Assembly: GCA_963582065.1 (NCBI GenBank) | Contig: CAUZRQ010000016.1 | Coordinates: 8,840-72,839 of the forward strand | Direction: 5' to 3' | DNA: 64,000 nucleotides | Source of the DNA: UBA8437 sp963582065 | Lineage (GTDB): Bacteria > Planctomycetota > Planctomycetia > Planctomycetales > Planctomycetaceae | Shown here: positions 18,408-27,566 of the stretch, one piece after another | How positions within the stretch are numbered: position 1 is the stretch's first letter | Layout of the letters: each line of letters begins with the position of its first letter | The notes under the pieces: model-generated | What the model was told of the DNA's origin: nothing | The model's database searches: none | Seen by the model: only the letters and a program-made list of their open reading frames with translations | Made by a program: the position numbers and the translations under genes

Positions 18408-19256
18408 ATGACATCTCATTCCTCCTTCCCACTGGCAGACTCCGGGCGTTCGCGACGTCGACTGCTGTTGATCCAGGCGGCTGCGGAGGCAGAGGAAGAG
18501 CGGACGCGAAAGTTGGCGCGGGCGGCACAACGCGCCGCCGACAATGAACGTGAAGAACAGGCGATCGAGGATCTTGCCGGTTTTCAGAACGAAGAGGCAG
18601 TTGGACGAGCCGTGCCCGAGTTGATCGGGGGTGAGCCGTCGCCTGAAGTGGATCCGGACGGGTCCGCGAACGACACAATCGATGGCGACAGCAACACCCC
18701 GCTGTTGCGGGCCTTTGACCCCGGAGACGATGAACCCGACGAGAAGGACGTGCTGGAGACGATCGGTGAGTTGATCTCAGGGCCACGCCCGGCGACCTGG
18801 GTCTTCTGTGGCGACGGACCGGTTGAAACGACCTTCCCCGACCGGTTCGCCGCCGAACTCCGCACCACCTACCGCCGGCCGCTTGACGTGGTCGTGAACA
18901 CGCTGGTGCCCGGTTCACCGATCAAGATGGTCCTCGAACACCTCGAGTGGCAACTGGGCCGATTTCATCCCGACGTGGTCAACCTGATCATCGGTTCAAC
19001 CACGGCGTCGACCGGACCGGGATTTGCCGCGACACTGACCACGCTTGTCGATCGGCTGCAGGAGCTGGGAGCGGCGGTCGTGTTGCACGCTCCTGATCCG
19101 GACGGATCCGACGAGCTTCAGGTCCAGGTCGACGAGATCCGCGAGTTGGCCGGCGGACGGGCCATTCCGCTGGTCGACCACGCCGGCGCCGACGGCGACC
19201 AAGAACGGGTGGACCGTCTCTGTAAGGCACTCAAGCTGCAACGTCCCGGCAGCTAG
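18408..19256 (+). CDS. Hypothetical protein, possible degenerate SGNH-hydrolase fold
   Basis: 282 residues from ATG 18408; a GTG at 18360 with GAGGA six bases upstream is an equally possible start. The N-terminal third is charged and helical (AEAEEERTRKLARAAQRAAD) with an acidic linker. The C-terminal half (about 130-270) has the alternating strand/helix pattern of SGNH/GDSL esterases: TWVFCGDGPVETTFPDRFAA in the place of block I, VVNLIIGSTTASTGPGF in the place of block III, and GGRAIPLVDHAGADGD near the expected catalytic Asp/His. The block I serine is replaced (GDG rather than GDS), so catalysis is doubtful. Convergent overlap of four bases with the lipoprotein gene. Confidence 0.6.
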   Translation: MTSHSSFPLADSGRSRRRLLLIQAAAEAEEERTRKLARAAQRAADNEREEQAIEDLAGFQNEEAVGRAVPELIGGEPSPEVDPDGSANDTIDGDSNTPLLRAFDPGDDEPDEKDVLETIGELISGPRPATWVFCGDGPVETTFPDRFAAELRTTYRRPLDVVVNTLVPGSPIKMVLEHLEWQLGRFHPDVVNLIIGSTTASTGPGFAATLTTLVDRLQELGAAVVLHAPDPDGSDELQVQVDEIRELAGGRAIPLVDHAGADGDQERVDRLCKALKLQRPGS

Positions 19257-19630
19257 TCGTCCGGCGACTCGGAGCTCGACTCCGAAGCCTTCTTGAAGGT
19301 CTCGATGGCTTTCTTGAAGCGTACAACTGTTTCGGCCGTCATCGGGTTCCAGTCGAATTCTCTCAATCGGTCCACCGGGAAGATCCTGCCGCTGCCCATC
19401 GGCACAATCTCGACGCGAATGTAGTTCGGATGAAACGTGATCCGCGTAGCATCCATCGTACTTCCATTCGCTTCGGTGTCTGTGGTCTGGACCATGTACT
19501 TGACATGGAACATACCGTCGACGACCTCAACTGCAGGCGGTGGTGCTGACGACATGTTGATCGGCGAGTTGCAGCCCGCAAGGACAACTGCCAACAGCCC
19601 CAGTGCAACAGCAACGACTTGAGATTTCAT
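19253..19630 (-). CDS. Small lipoprotein, unknown function
   Basis: 125 residues. The signal MKSQVVAVALGLLAVVLAGC ends in the lipobox VLAGC with Asn next, so a lipidated membrane protein is expected. The mature part has beta-rich segments (VEVVDGMFHVKYMVQTTDTE, ITFHPNYIRVEIVPMGSGRI) and an acidic tail. No family recognised. AAGGG lies eight bases before the ATG. It follows carB by 30 bp on the same strand and may be cotranscribed. The base composition is less GC-rich than its neighbours. Confidence 0.65.
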   Translation of the reverse strand: MKSQVVAVALGLLAVVLAGCNSPINMSSAPPPAVEVVDGMFHVKYMVQTTDTEANGSTMDATRITFHPNYIRVEIVPMGSGRIFPVDRLREFDWNPMTAETVVRFKKAIETFKKASESSSESPDD

Positions 19631-19660
19631 CTCTGTATCCCTTTCAGTTTCCTGAACCCG

Positions 19661-22600
19661 TTACTTGCCGTCTGATGCCTGGGCGGCGACCGCTTGCATC
19701 CAGTCCTGCAATGCCCGCACACGCGGCACGGGGTTCTCGACCATCGCCTCGAGCGCCCGCACCACGGCCAGGCACCCTGGAACGGTCGTCACGCAGGGCA
19801 CCCCGTGGGCCACCGCAGCAGCGCGGATCTTGCCCTCGTCGGTCCGGGCTCCCTTGCCGCTGGGCGTGTTGAAGATGAACTGGATATCGCCGTTGGCAAG
19901 GTGGTCGAGCAGGTTGGGCCGACCCTGCGCCAGCTTCTTGATCGCCTCGACTGCAACCCCGCCCTCGCGGAGAACCTCGGCAGTCCCCGCAGTGGCCACC
20001 AGCAGGAATCCCATCGCCGTCAGCCGGCGTGCCGGCTCAATCATCGCCGCCTTGTGCGGTTTGGCCATGCTGATGAACACCCGGCCCTCGCGGGGCAGGT
20101 CGTTCCCGGCTGCCAACTGGCTCTTGGCGAACGCCAAAGCGAACGACTCGTCGATCCCCATCACCTCGCCGGTCGACCGCATCTCGGGCCCCAGGATGAT
20201 GTCGACACCGGCAAACCGGTTGAACGGAAAGACACTCTCCTTGACCGACGTGTGCCTGGGAATGATCTCGGTCGTCACCCCCAGTTCCATGAGTGTCTTC
20301 CCGGCCATCACCTTCGCCGCCACCCGGGCCAGCGAGATGCCGGTGGCCTTCGAAACGAACGGCACCGTCCGGCTGGCCCGCGGGTTCACCTCCAGCACGT
20401 AGAGCTTGTTGTCCTTCACGGCAAACTGGATATTCATCAGTCCACGCACCTGCAGCACCTCGGAAAGCCGCCGCGCCGCCTGCTTGATCTCCTCGATCAT
20501 CTCTGCCGACAGCGAGTAGGGGGGCAGGACGCAGGCCGAGTCACCCGAGTGAACCCCGGCTTCCTCGATGTGCTCCATCACACCACCGATCAGGGTCATC
20601 TGGCCGTCCCCGATCGCGTCAACGTCGACCTCGATCGCATCCTCGAGAAACTTGTCGATCAGCACTGGATGGTCCGGCGACGCTTCGACCGCCTCGGTCA
20701 TGTATCGGACCAGGGACGTCTCGTCGTAACAGATCTCCATCGCCCGCCCGCCCAGCACGTAGCTGGGGCGTACCAGGATCGGGTAACCGACCTGGTCGGC
20801 TTCCGTCCGGGCCTGTTCGACGTTGGTCGCAATCCCGTTGGCTGGCTGTCGAAGATCGACCTGGCGGAGAATCGACTGGAACCGCTCGCGGTCCTCGGCC
20901 GCGTCGATCATGTCGGGGCTGGTGCCGATGATCGTCACCCCCGAAGCCTCGAGTCCCCGGGCCAGGTTCAGTGGCGTCTGGCCACCGAACTGCACGATCA
21001 CGCCGTCGGGTTTCAGCCGGTCGCAGATGTTGAGCACGTCCTCGGTCGTCAGCGGCTCGAAGAACAACAGGTCCGAGGTGTCGTAGTCGGTCGAGACGGT
21101 CTCGGGGTTCGAGTTGACCATGATGCTCTCGATCCCCAGTTCGCGCAGGGCGAACGCGGCCTGGCAGCAGCAGTAGTCGAACTCGATCCCCTGGCCGATC
21201 CGGTTGGGACCGCCGCCGAGAATCATGATCCGCGGATGGTTGTCCTCGTTCCCCGGTGTCTCGTCCTCGTCCTCGTACGTCGAATAGTAGTAGGGCGTGT
21301 ACGCCTCGAATTCGGCCGCACAGGTGTCGACCTGCTTGAACGTCGCCGCGATGCCCAGCCCCAGGCGATGACTCCGCACCTCGCTCTCGCTCGTGTCCCA
21401 CCACCCGGCGAGCTGCTGGTCGGAAAATCCGTTCCGCTTGCCCTCGCGGAGCACGGCGGCGGGCACGTTCTCCAGGCGATCGTACTTCCGTAACTGCTGT
21501 TCGAATTCGATCAACTGCTGCAACTGGTGCAGGAACCACGGGTCGATGCCGGTCAGGTCCCGGATCTCCTCGACAGTCATCCCGTCCAGGAAAGCGAACC
21601 TCAGGAAAAAGATCCGCTCGTCGTCGGCGACCGAAAGTTTCTGCTGGATCTGTTCGGTGGTTGGCTGCCGATCGGTGCCCCAGAGATCCTTCTTGCCACC
21701 GCCGAGGCCAAAGTGACCGATCTCCAGCCCCCGCAGCGCCTTCTGCAACGATTCGCGGAAGGTCCGCCCGATCGCCATCGTCTCACCGACCGACTTCATC
21801 TGAACGGTCAACTCGGGATCAGCCTCGGGAAACTTCTCGAAGGTCCATCTCGGAATCTTGGTCACCACGTAGTCGATGGTCGGCTCGAAGCAGGCGAACG
21901 TTTCTCGGGTGATGTCGTTGGCGATCTCGTCGAGCCGATAGCCGACGGCCAGCTTCGCGGCGATCTTGGCGATCGGGAACCCGGTCGCCTTGCTCGCCAG
22001 GGCACTCGATCGGCTGACCCGCGGGTTCATCTCGATGATCACCATCCGATCCGAATCCGGGTCGATCGCAAACTGGACATTCGACCCGCCGGTCTCGACC
22101 CCGATCTCGCGGATGCAGGCGATCGTTGCATCCCGCATCCTCTGAAATTCCTTGTCGGTCAGCGTCTGAGCCGGAGCGACGGTGATCGAGTCGCCGGTGT
22201 GGATTCCCATCGGGTCGAGATTCTCGATCGAGCAGATGATCACGACGTTGTCGGCGACGTCCCGCATCACCTCCATCTCGAACTCTTTCCACCCGATCAC
22301 CGACTCCTCGAGCAGCACCTCGTGGACCGGCGAGAGTTCCAGCCCGCGACGGACCTTGGCCTCGAACTCGTCCTTGTTGTAGGCAATCCCGCCGCCGGAT
22401 CCGCCCAGCGTGTAGCTGGGCCGAATCACTATCGGCAGCCCGATCTCGCGGACAGCCTGCCGCCCCTCGTCCAGGTTGTGGACGATGAAACTGGTGGGGA
22501 CATCCAGCCCGATCGACTCCATCGCCTTCTTGAAGCTCGCCCGTTCTTCGGCCTTGGCGATCACATGCTCCTTGGCCCCGATCAACTCGACGCCGAGTTG

Positions 22601-22933
22601 GTCGAGCACGCCACGGCGGGCCAGGTCCATGGCGATGTTCAATCCGGTCTGCCCACCCAGGGTCGGCAACAACGCGTCGGGACGCTCGGCCTCGATGATC
22701 TTCTGGACGTATTGCCAGGTAATCGGTTCGATGTAGGTCCGATCCGCCATCTCGGGATCGGTCATGATCGTGGCGGGATTCGAGTTGACCAGTGTCACCT
22801 CGTACCCCTCTTCGCGCAACGCCTTGCAGGCCTGCGCGCCCGAATAGTCGAACTCACAAGCCTGGCCGATCACGATCGGACCCGATCCGATGATCAGTAT
22901 CTTCTGGATGTCATCTCGGCGAGGCACGGCCAC
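19661..22933 (-). CDS. carB: Carbamoyl-phosphate synthase large subunit
   Basis: Synthesises carbamoyl phosphate from bicarbonate, ammonia (from CarA) and two ATP, feeding arginine and pyrimidine synthesis. 1090 residues with the expected internal duplication: first ATP-grasp half from IQKILIIGSGPIVIGQACEF, second half from PRIMILGGGPNRIGQGIEFD. Both halves carry NSNPATIMTDPE / NSNPETVSTDYDTSD and ATP-grasp motifs such as EMNPRVSRSSALASKATGFP and EVNPRASRTVPFVSKATG. The C-terminal allosteric MGS domain follows GRVFISMAKPHKAA. Full length. carA is not in the window. A candidate promoter lies about 60 bp upstream. Confidence 0.98.
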   Translation of the reverse strand: MAVPRRDDIQKILIIGSGPIVIGQACEFDYSGAQACKALREEGYEVTLVNSNPATIMTDPEMADRTYIEPITWQYVQKIIEAERPDALLPTLGGQTGLNIAMDLARRGVLDQLGVELIGAKEHVIAKAEERASFKKAMESIGLDVPTSFIVHNLDEGRQAVREIGLPIVIRPSYTLGGSGGGIAYNKDEFEAKVRRGLELSPVHEVLLEESVIGWKEFEMEVMRDVADNVVIICSIENLDPMGIHTGDSITVAPAQTLTDKEFQRMRDATIACIREIGVETGGSNVQFAIDPDSDRMVIIEMNPRVSRSSALASKATGFPIAKIAAKLAVGYRLDEIANDITRETFACFEPTIDYVVTKIPRWTFEKFPEADPELTVQMKSVGETMAIGRTFRESLQKALRGLEIGHFGLGGGKKDLWGTDRQPTTEQIQQKLSVADDERIFFLRFAFLDGMTVEEIRDLTGIDPWFLHQLQQLIEFEQQLRKYDRLENVPAAVLREGKRNGFSDQQLAGWWDTSESEVRSHRLGLGIAATFKQVDTCAAEFEAYTPYYYSTYEDEDETPGNEDNHPRIMILGGGPNRIGQGIEFDYCCCQAAFALRELGIESIMVNSNPETVSTDYDTSDLLFFEPLTTEDVLNICDRLKPDGVIVQFGGQTPLNLARGLEASGVTIIGTSPDMIDAAEDRERFQSILRQVDLRQPANGIATNVEQARTEADQVGYPILVRPSYVLGGRAMEICYDETSLVRYMTEAVEASPDHPVLIDKFLEDAIEVDVDAIGDGQMTLIGGVMEHIEEAGVHSGDSACVLPPYSLSAEMIEEIKQAARRLSEVLQVRGLMNIQFAVKDNKLYVLEVNPRASRTVPFVSKATGISLARVAAKVMAGKTLMELGVTTEIIPRHTSVKESVFPFNRFAGVDIILGPEMRSTGEVMGIDESFALAFAKSQLAAGNDLPREGRVFISMAKPHKAAMIEPARRLTAMGFLLVATAGTAEVLREGGVAVEAIKKLAQGRPNLLDHLANGDIQFIFNTPSGKGARTDEGKIRAAAVAHGVPCVTTVPGCLAVVRALEAMVENPVPRVRALQDWMQAVAAQASDGK

Positions 22934-22992
22934 ACCTTGTCACCGGTGGTCCCCGGTGGCCGAGGTCGACCGGATGGGGACAAATTTTCCCA

Positions 22993-23020
22993 ACCGTAAC
23001 AATCTGGATGACAGATGCAA
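22993..23020 (-). promoter_or_regulatory. Candidate promoter of carB
   Basis: Leftward TTGCAT, 16 bp, TACGGT, with a leader of about 55 nt to the carB ATG. Only moderately good. Confidence 0.3.
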
Positions 23021-23160
23021 GAGTCTCCGTGACGTGGAAATGGCACAACGCGGTCACCAGAAACCCGCAGTCACAACCGCCGGTTGGCTCGACCTCTCTC
23101 GCTCGTCACGACACAATGACATCGTCAAGGCCTTCTAAGTCACCTCGCGAGGACACTGCC

Positions 23161-24390
23161 GTGAAGCCACTCGTTTCCACCCTGCTCGTCTTGGTCATCG
23201 CCGTCGCCAGTTCGGCTCACGCCGCCGTACCCACCGTGCAGCTGAAGTCGGCAACCGATGCGGTCGAAGTGACTATCGATGGCAAGCCCTTTGCCACCTA
23301 CAACACCAGCAGCAAGCTGCCCAAGCCGTTCTTCCTGCCGGTGCGCGGTCCCGAGGGAACCGTCATCACCCGGTCGCTCGAGCACCAGGGGGACCATCCG
23401 CATCACAAGGGGGTCTGGGTAGCCGTCGACGAGATCAACGAGGTGAGGTTCTGGGCCGAGAAGGGCAAGATCGTCAATCGCAAGGTCTCCCTGGAAACTC
23501 CTCGCGGCAACCCGGCGGTCATGGTCGTCACCAACGACTGGCTCGGCAATGACGGCAAGCCGATCATCGTCGAGACGACCCGGATCAGTATCTTCGCCAA
23601 CCGCCTGTTCTCCTACGACATCACCTTCACCGCCCAACGCAAGCAGGTCACCTTCGGCGACACCAAGGAGGGACTGTTCGGAGTCCGCATGCGGAACGAG
23701 CTTCGCGAAAAAGACGGTGGCAAGGTGGTCAACGCGGGCGGCGCAGCCGGCACCGCCGCCTGCTGGGGACGAGTCAGCAACTGGATCGACTACTACGGCA
23801 CCGTCGAGGGCAAGACCGTGGGGATGACCCTGTTCGATCACCCACTGAACTTCCGACGCTCCAGGTATCACGTCCGCAACTACGGACTGTTCACGATCAG
23901 CCCCTTCGGTGAACGGGCCTACACCGGCGGCAAGCGGCCGGCCAACCCGGCCATTCTCACTCGTGGCGGAAAATTGAGACTCCGCTACGGGCTCTACATC
24001 CACGCCGGCGACACCATCAAGGGCCAGGTCGCCAACACCTACCTCAGCTACCTCAAGATCTCAGGCGACAGCTTTGCGCAGGCGGCAGCAGCCAAGGCAG
24101 CGGCAGCCAAGGCAGCGGCAGCCAAGGCAGCGGCGGCCAAGGCGGCGGCGGCCAAGGCGGCGGCGGCCAAGGCAGCGGCGGCCAAGGCGGCGGCAGCCAA
24201 AGCGGCAGCCAAAGCGGCAGCGGCCAAGGCAGCGGCAGCCAAGGCGGCGGCGCTGAAGGCGGCAAAGGTAGCGGCGAACGAGAAGAACCCGCCGAAAAAG
24301 GGATCCTCCAAGATACTCAAGTCCGTCGCCAAGCCGCTGACCAGCCTCGCCGACGCTCTCGGCAAAGTCCTCGAAGGACTCTTCGACTGA
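23161..24390 (+). CDS. Secreted PmoA-like (DUF6807) protein with Ala/Lys-repeat tail
   Basis: 409 residues from a GTG at 23161 with GAGGA seven bases upstream; the signal peptide (VKPLVSTLLVLVIAVASSAH) begins here. Residues about 25-300 form the beta-sandwich of the family labelled PmoA/DUF6807, with RSLEHQGDHPHHKGVWVAVD, a histidine-rich motif typical of the family, and MTLFDHPLNFRRSRYHVRNY. The name comes from annotation history and does not make it a methane monooxygenase. Residues about 308-368 are an uninterrupted (AAAAK)n repeat, followed by a basic segment and an amphipathic end (ILKSVAKPLTSLADALGKVL). The repeat resembles histone-H1-like tails, which is odd on a secreted protein. Confidence 0.82.
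   Translation: MKPLVSTLLVLVIAVASSAHAAVPTVQLKSATDAVEVTIDGKPFATYNTSSKLPKPFFLPVRGPEGTVITRSLEHQGDHPHHKGVWVAVDEINEVRFWAEKGKIVNRKVSLETPRGNPAVMVVTNDWLGNDGKPIIVETTRISIFANRLFSYDITFTAQRKQVTFGDTKEGLFGVRMRNELREKDGGKVVNAGGAAGTAACWGRVSNWIDYYGTVEGKTVGMTLFDHPLNFRRSRYHVRNYGLFTISPFGERAYTGGKRPANPAILTRGGKLRLRYGLYIHAGDTIKGQVANTYLSYLKISGDSFAQAAAAKAAAAKAAAAKAAAAKAAAAKAAAAKAAAAKAAAAKAAAKAAAAKAAAAKAAALKAAKVAANEKNPPKKGSSKILKSVAKPLTSLADALGKVLEGLFD
24082..24261 (+). repeat. 15-bp tandem repeat encoding AAAAK units
   Basis: About a dozen units of the pattern GCAGCGGCAGCCAAG with synonymous third-base drift, one shortened to 12 bp. The drift means the repeat is not brand new and the protein sequence is being kept. Confidence 0.85.
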
Positions 24391-24403
24391 TCTCCACCCA
24401 CCC

Positions 24404-24432
24404 TTCGCGGCACAACCGGCAACCTCTATAAT
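24404..24432 (+). promoter_or_regulatory. Promoter of aspS
   Basis: TTCGCG, 17 bp, then a perfect TATAAT. A six-base-pair hairpin (CGCCCG-CAA-CGGGCG, 24443-24457) would sit at the very 5' end of the transcript. Confidence 0.5.
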
Positions 24433-24486
24433 GGTCCCCCTGCGCCCGCAACGGGCGTTCCCCCCCCAGCATCCCACTGCACCGCC

Positions 24487-26265
24487 ATGCTGCGTTCCCA
24501 CACCTGCGGCGAACTTCGAGCCGATCACATCGGACAGTCCGTAACACTCGGTGGCTGGGTCCAGAATTACCGTGACCACCGTGGACTGGTCTTCATCGAT
24601 CTCCGCGACCGCTACGGCATCACCCAGGTCGTCTTCAATCTCTCGCACGACGAACAGATGCAGGGGATAGCACGGGCACTGCGAAGCGAGGACGTGATCC
24701 AGGTCGAGGGCGAGGTGATCAGCCGCTCCGAGAACGTCAATCCGAAGCTGGCCACCGGAGAGATCGAGATCAAGTCGATACGGTTGGTGGTCTTCAGCAA
24801 GAGCAAGACGCCGCCGTTCGAACCGACCACCGTCGAGTTGCCCAACGAGGAACTGCGGCTGAAATACCGTTTTCTGGATCTCCGCCGGGATGAGCTTCAG
24901 CAGAACCTCGTGCTGCGGCACCAGATGACCAAGGCGGCACGCGACTACTTCGACCAGCACGATTTTCTCGAGATCGAGACCCCGATGCTGGGCCGCAGTA
25001 CGCCCGAGGGAGCTCGCGACTACCTGGTCCCCAGCCGCGTGCAACCCGGAAGCTTCTACGCCTTGCCGCAGAGTCCCCAGATCTACAAGCAGATCCTGAT
25101 GATCGCCGGCTACGACCGCTACGTGCAGATGGCCCGCTGCTTCCGGGACGAGGACCTGCGAGCCGACCGGCAACCCGAGTTCACCCAGGTCGACGTCGAG
25201 ATGGCCTTCGTCCAGCGCGACGACATCCTGGAGATCATCGACGGGCTGATGGCCCACCTGGTCAAGGAAATCCGCGGCGAAGAACTGGCTCTGCCCCTGC
25301 CCCGGTTCACCCACGCCGATGTCATGGAACGTTACGGCACGGACAAGCCCGATCTGAGGTTCGGGATGGAACTGGTCGATATCGGCGAGATCGCGGGGGC
25401 CTGCGGTTTCGGCGTGTTCAAGAACACGATCGAATCCGGCGGCCGGGTTCGGGGACTCAACGCCCGCGGTGCCGCCGAGGCCTACAGCCGAAAGATGATC
25501 GACGAGTTGACAGACCATGTCGGCGAGTACGGCGCCAAGGGCCTGGCGTTCTTCCGCGTCGCCGATGGGTCACTCGATTCGCCCATCGCCAAGTTCCTCG
25601 ACGACGAGCACCACAAGGCGATCATCGAGAGCCTGTCGGCCGAGCCGGGCGACCTGCTGTTCTTCGTCGCCGATTCCGATTCGGTCACGTCGGCTGCGCT
25701 GGCCGCGCTGCGTCACCGGCTCGGTGTCCAGCTGGAACTCTACGACTCCCGCGAACTGAAGATCGCCTGGGTGGTCGATTTCCCCTTGCTGGGCTGGAAC
25801 GAAAACGAGCAGCGTTGGGACGCCGAGCACCACCCGTTCTGCCTCCCCGTCGAGGAGGATCTCGAGTCTCTGACCAGTGATCCGGGTGCCGTGCGGGCAC
25901 AGTCCTACGACCTGATCTGCAACGGCTACGAGGCGGGCAGCGGCAGCATCCGGATCCACGACCCCGTCGTCCAGCAGCAGGTCTTCGATCTCCTGGGCAT
26001 CAACTCCGAGGAAGCCGAGATGCGGTTCGGCTTCCTGCTCGAAGCTCTACGCTACGGTGCCCCGCCGCACGGGGGCATCGCCCTGGGACTGGATCGCTGG
26101 GTGATGATGTTCGCCGGACACGACAACATCCGAGACGTGATCGCGTTTCCCAAAACGCAGAAGGCTGCCGACCTGCTCAGCGGTGCCCCGTCAACCGTCG
26201 ACGACCGCCAGCTCCGCGAATTGTCGATCAAAACCGACCTGCCCGATCCCACCGCGTCGTCCTGA
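24487..26265 (+). CDS. aspS: Aspartyl-tRNA synthetase (bacterial type)
   Basis: Charges tRNA-Asp with aspartate; class II synthetase. The N-terminal OB-fold anticodon-binding domain reads LGGWVQNYRDHRGLVFIDLR. The catalytic core includes motif 2 ARCFRDEDLRADRQPEFTQV and motif 3 in GIALGLDRWVMMFAG. The bacteria-specific GAD insertion lies at about residues 290-410. QVDVEMAFVQRDDI and the signature DRYVQMARCFRDED are intact. 592 aa is the usual length. Whether it also charges tRNA-Asn cannot be judged by eye. Confidence 0.97.
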   Translation: MLRSHTCGELRADHIGQSVTLGGWVQNYRDHRGLVFIDLRDRYGITQVVFNLSHDEQMQGIARALRSEDVIQVEGEVISRSENVNPKLATGEIEIKSIRLVVFSKSKTPPFEPTTVELPNEELRLKYRFLDLRRDELQQNLVLRHQMTKAARDYFDQHDFLEIETPMLGRSTPEGARDYLVPSRVQPGSFYALPQSPQIYKQILMIAGYDRYVQMARCFRDEDLRADRQPEFTQVDVEMAFVQRDDILEIIDGLMAHLVKEIRGEELALPLPRFTHADVMERYGTDKPDLRFGMELVDIGEIAGACGFGVFKNTIESGGRVRGLNARGAAEAYSRKMIDELTDHVGEYGAKGLAFFRVADGSLDSPIAKFLDDEHHKAIIESLSAEPGDLLFFVADSDSVTSAALAALRHRLGVQLELYDSRELKIAWVVDFPLLGWNENEQRWDAEHHPFCLPVEEDLESLTSDPGAVRAQSYDLICNGYEAGSGSIRIHDPVVQQQVFDLLGINSEEAEMRFGFLLEALRYGAPPHGGIALGLDRWVMMFAGHDNIRDVIAFPKTQKAADLLSGAPSTVDDRQLRELSIKTDLPDPTASS

Positions 26266-26308
26266 AGCGGCTCGGACTGAGGACCGGTCTAGCGGGATGG
26301 GACCAACC

Positions 26309-27493
26309 ATGCCGGCCGAACCAACCGTCCGCTACCTCGACAACAACGCCACCACCCGCGCCGATCCGCGGGTGGTCGAGTCGATGCTGCCGTTTTTCAG
26401 TGAACGCTTCGGCAACGCCGCGAGCACCGGTCACGCCTTCGGCGAGGACGCCGCCGCCGCGGTCGAGACGGCCCGTGGCGAGGTGGCCGAACTTCTCGGG
26501 GCCGACCCCGGCGAGGTGATCTTCACCAGCGGAGCGACCGAAGCCAACAACCTGGCACTCAAGGGCGTGCTCGGAACATCCCCGGCCGAAGCCCACCTGG
26601 TCGTTTCGAACATCGAACATCCCTCGATCCTCGACCCGGCCGCACGCCTGGAACGCAACGGCTGCCGATTGACACGGGTCAGCTGCGACGCCGACGGCCG
26701 GGTCGACCCCGATGCCGTGGCCTCGGCAATCACGCCCGGCACCGTGCTGGTCAGCGTGATGTGGGCCAACAACGAGGTGGGGACGATCAACCCGGTCGCC
26801 GACTGCGGCCAGGCGTGCCACGACCGCGGGGTGATCTTCCACACCGACGCGGTGCAGGCGGTCGGTCGCGTTCCGATCAACTGCCGCAACCTGCCTCTGG
26901 ATCTGCTCTCCCTGTCGGCCCACAAGATCTACGGCCCCAAGGGCATCGGGGCGCTCATCGTCCGTCGTGGCCCGCGACGTGTCCGCCTGGCCCCCCAGAT
27001 CGAGGGTGGCGGCCACGAGGCCCATCTGCGCAGCGGCACGTTGGCGGTTCCGCTGGTGGTCGGCTTCGGCACCGCCTGTCGGCTGGCCCGGGAGGCACTG
27101 GAATCCGAATCGACCCGGTTGGCTGGATTGGCCGAGAGCCTGGTCGAGGGAATCCGGTCGCGGCTGGAGGGTGTGCGGATCAACGGCCACGCGACCGATC
27201 GCCTGCCGGGCAACGTGCACCTGGGTTTTGAGGAAGTCGATGGAGACGCATTGCTGGCGGGGTTGCGACGGATTGCCGTCAGCAGTGGATCGGCATGCAC
27301 CACGGCCAATCCCGAGCCGAGTCATGTGCTGGCGGCGATGGGCGTCCCCGAGGCTCTCAGTCGTGCGAGCCTGCGGTTCGGGCTCGGTCGGTTCAACACC
27401 GAGGAGGACATCGCGGTGGCGATCGACGAGGTGGTCACAACGGTCGAGCGGTTGAGGGGTGTCGGCGGCCAGCCTCGGCCTACAGGCCGTTGA
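26309..27493 (+). CDS. Cysteine desulfurase (NifS/IscS family)
   Basis: PLP enzyme that takes sulfur from cysteine as a protein-bound persulfide, for Fe-S clusters, thiolated tRNA or other sulfur cofactors. The start at 26309 gives MPAEPTVRYLDNNATT; GGGA six bases upstream favours it over the ATG at 26297. PLP-binding Lys206 lies in SLSAHKIYGPKGIGAL, the conserved TSGATEANNLALKG at 73-86, and catalytic Cys330 in SSGSACTTANPEPSHVL on the flexible loop, a group I (IscS/NifS) feature. 394 aa. No iscU or suf gene adjoins it. Some family members also act on selenocysteine, which is worth noting given the selenoprotein, but nothing here shows that. Confidence 0.92.
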   Translation: MPAEPTVRYLDNNATTRADPRVVESMLPFFSERFGNAASTGHAFGEDAAAAVETARGEVAELLGADPGEVIFTSGATEANNLALKGVLGTSPAEAHLVVSNIEHPSILDPAARLERNGCRLTRVSCDADGRVDPDAVASAITPGTVLVSVMWANNEVGTINPVADCGQACHDRGVIFHTDAVQAVGRVPINCRNLPLDLLSLSAHKIYGPKGIGALIVRRGPRRVRLAPQIEGGGHEAHLRSGTLAVPLVVGFGTACRLAREALESESTRLAGLAESLVEGIRSRLEGVRINGHATDRLPGNVHLGFEEVDGDALLAGLRRIAVSSGSACTTANPEPSHVLAAMGVPEALSRASLRFGLGRFNTEEDIAVAIDEVVTTVERLRGVGGQPRPTGR

Positions 27494-27566
27494 CACGTCA
27501 CCGGAGGCGGCACTACAGTCCCGCCCCTCGTGTGGCTGTCCATCAACGACTCGCCCGGAGTCCCTC

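Noticed and set aside
19694..22999. Long rightward open frames opposite carB
   Set aside because: They are antisense shadows caused by high GC; carB is complete and fully conserved on the other strand.
23161..24390. Methane monooxygenase subunit PmoA
   Set aside because: The family name is historical; no membrane copper-site helices are present, and the protein is a secreted beta-sandwich.
24061..25518. Leftward 485-residue frame through the repeat region and aspS
   Set aside because: It is a shadow of the two rightward genes, both of which have strong family evidence.
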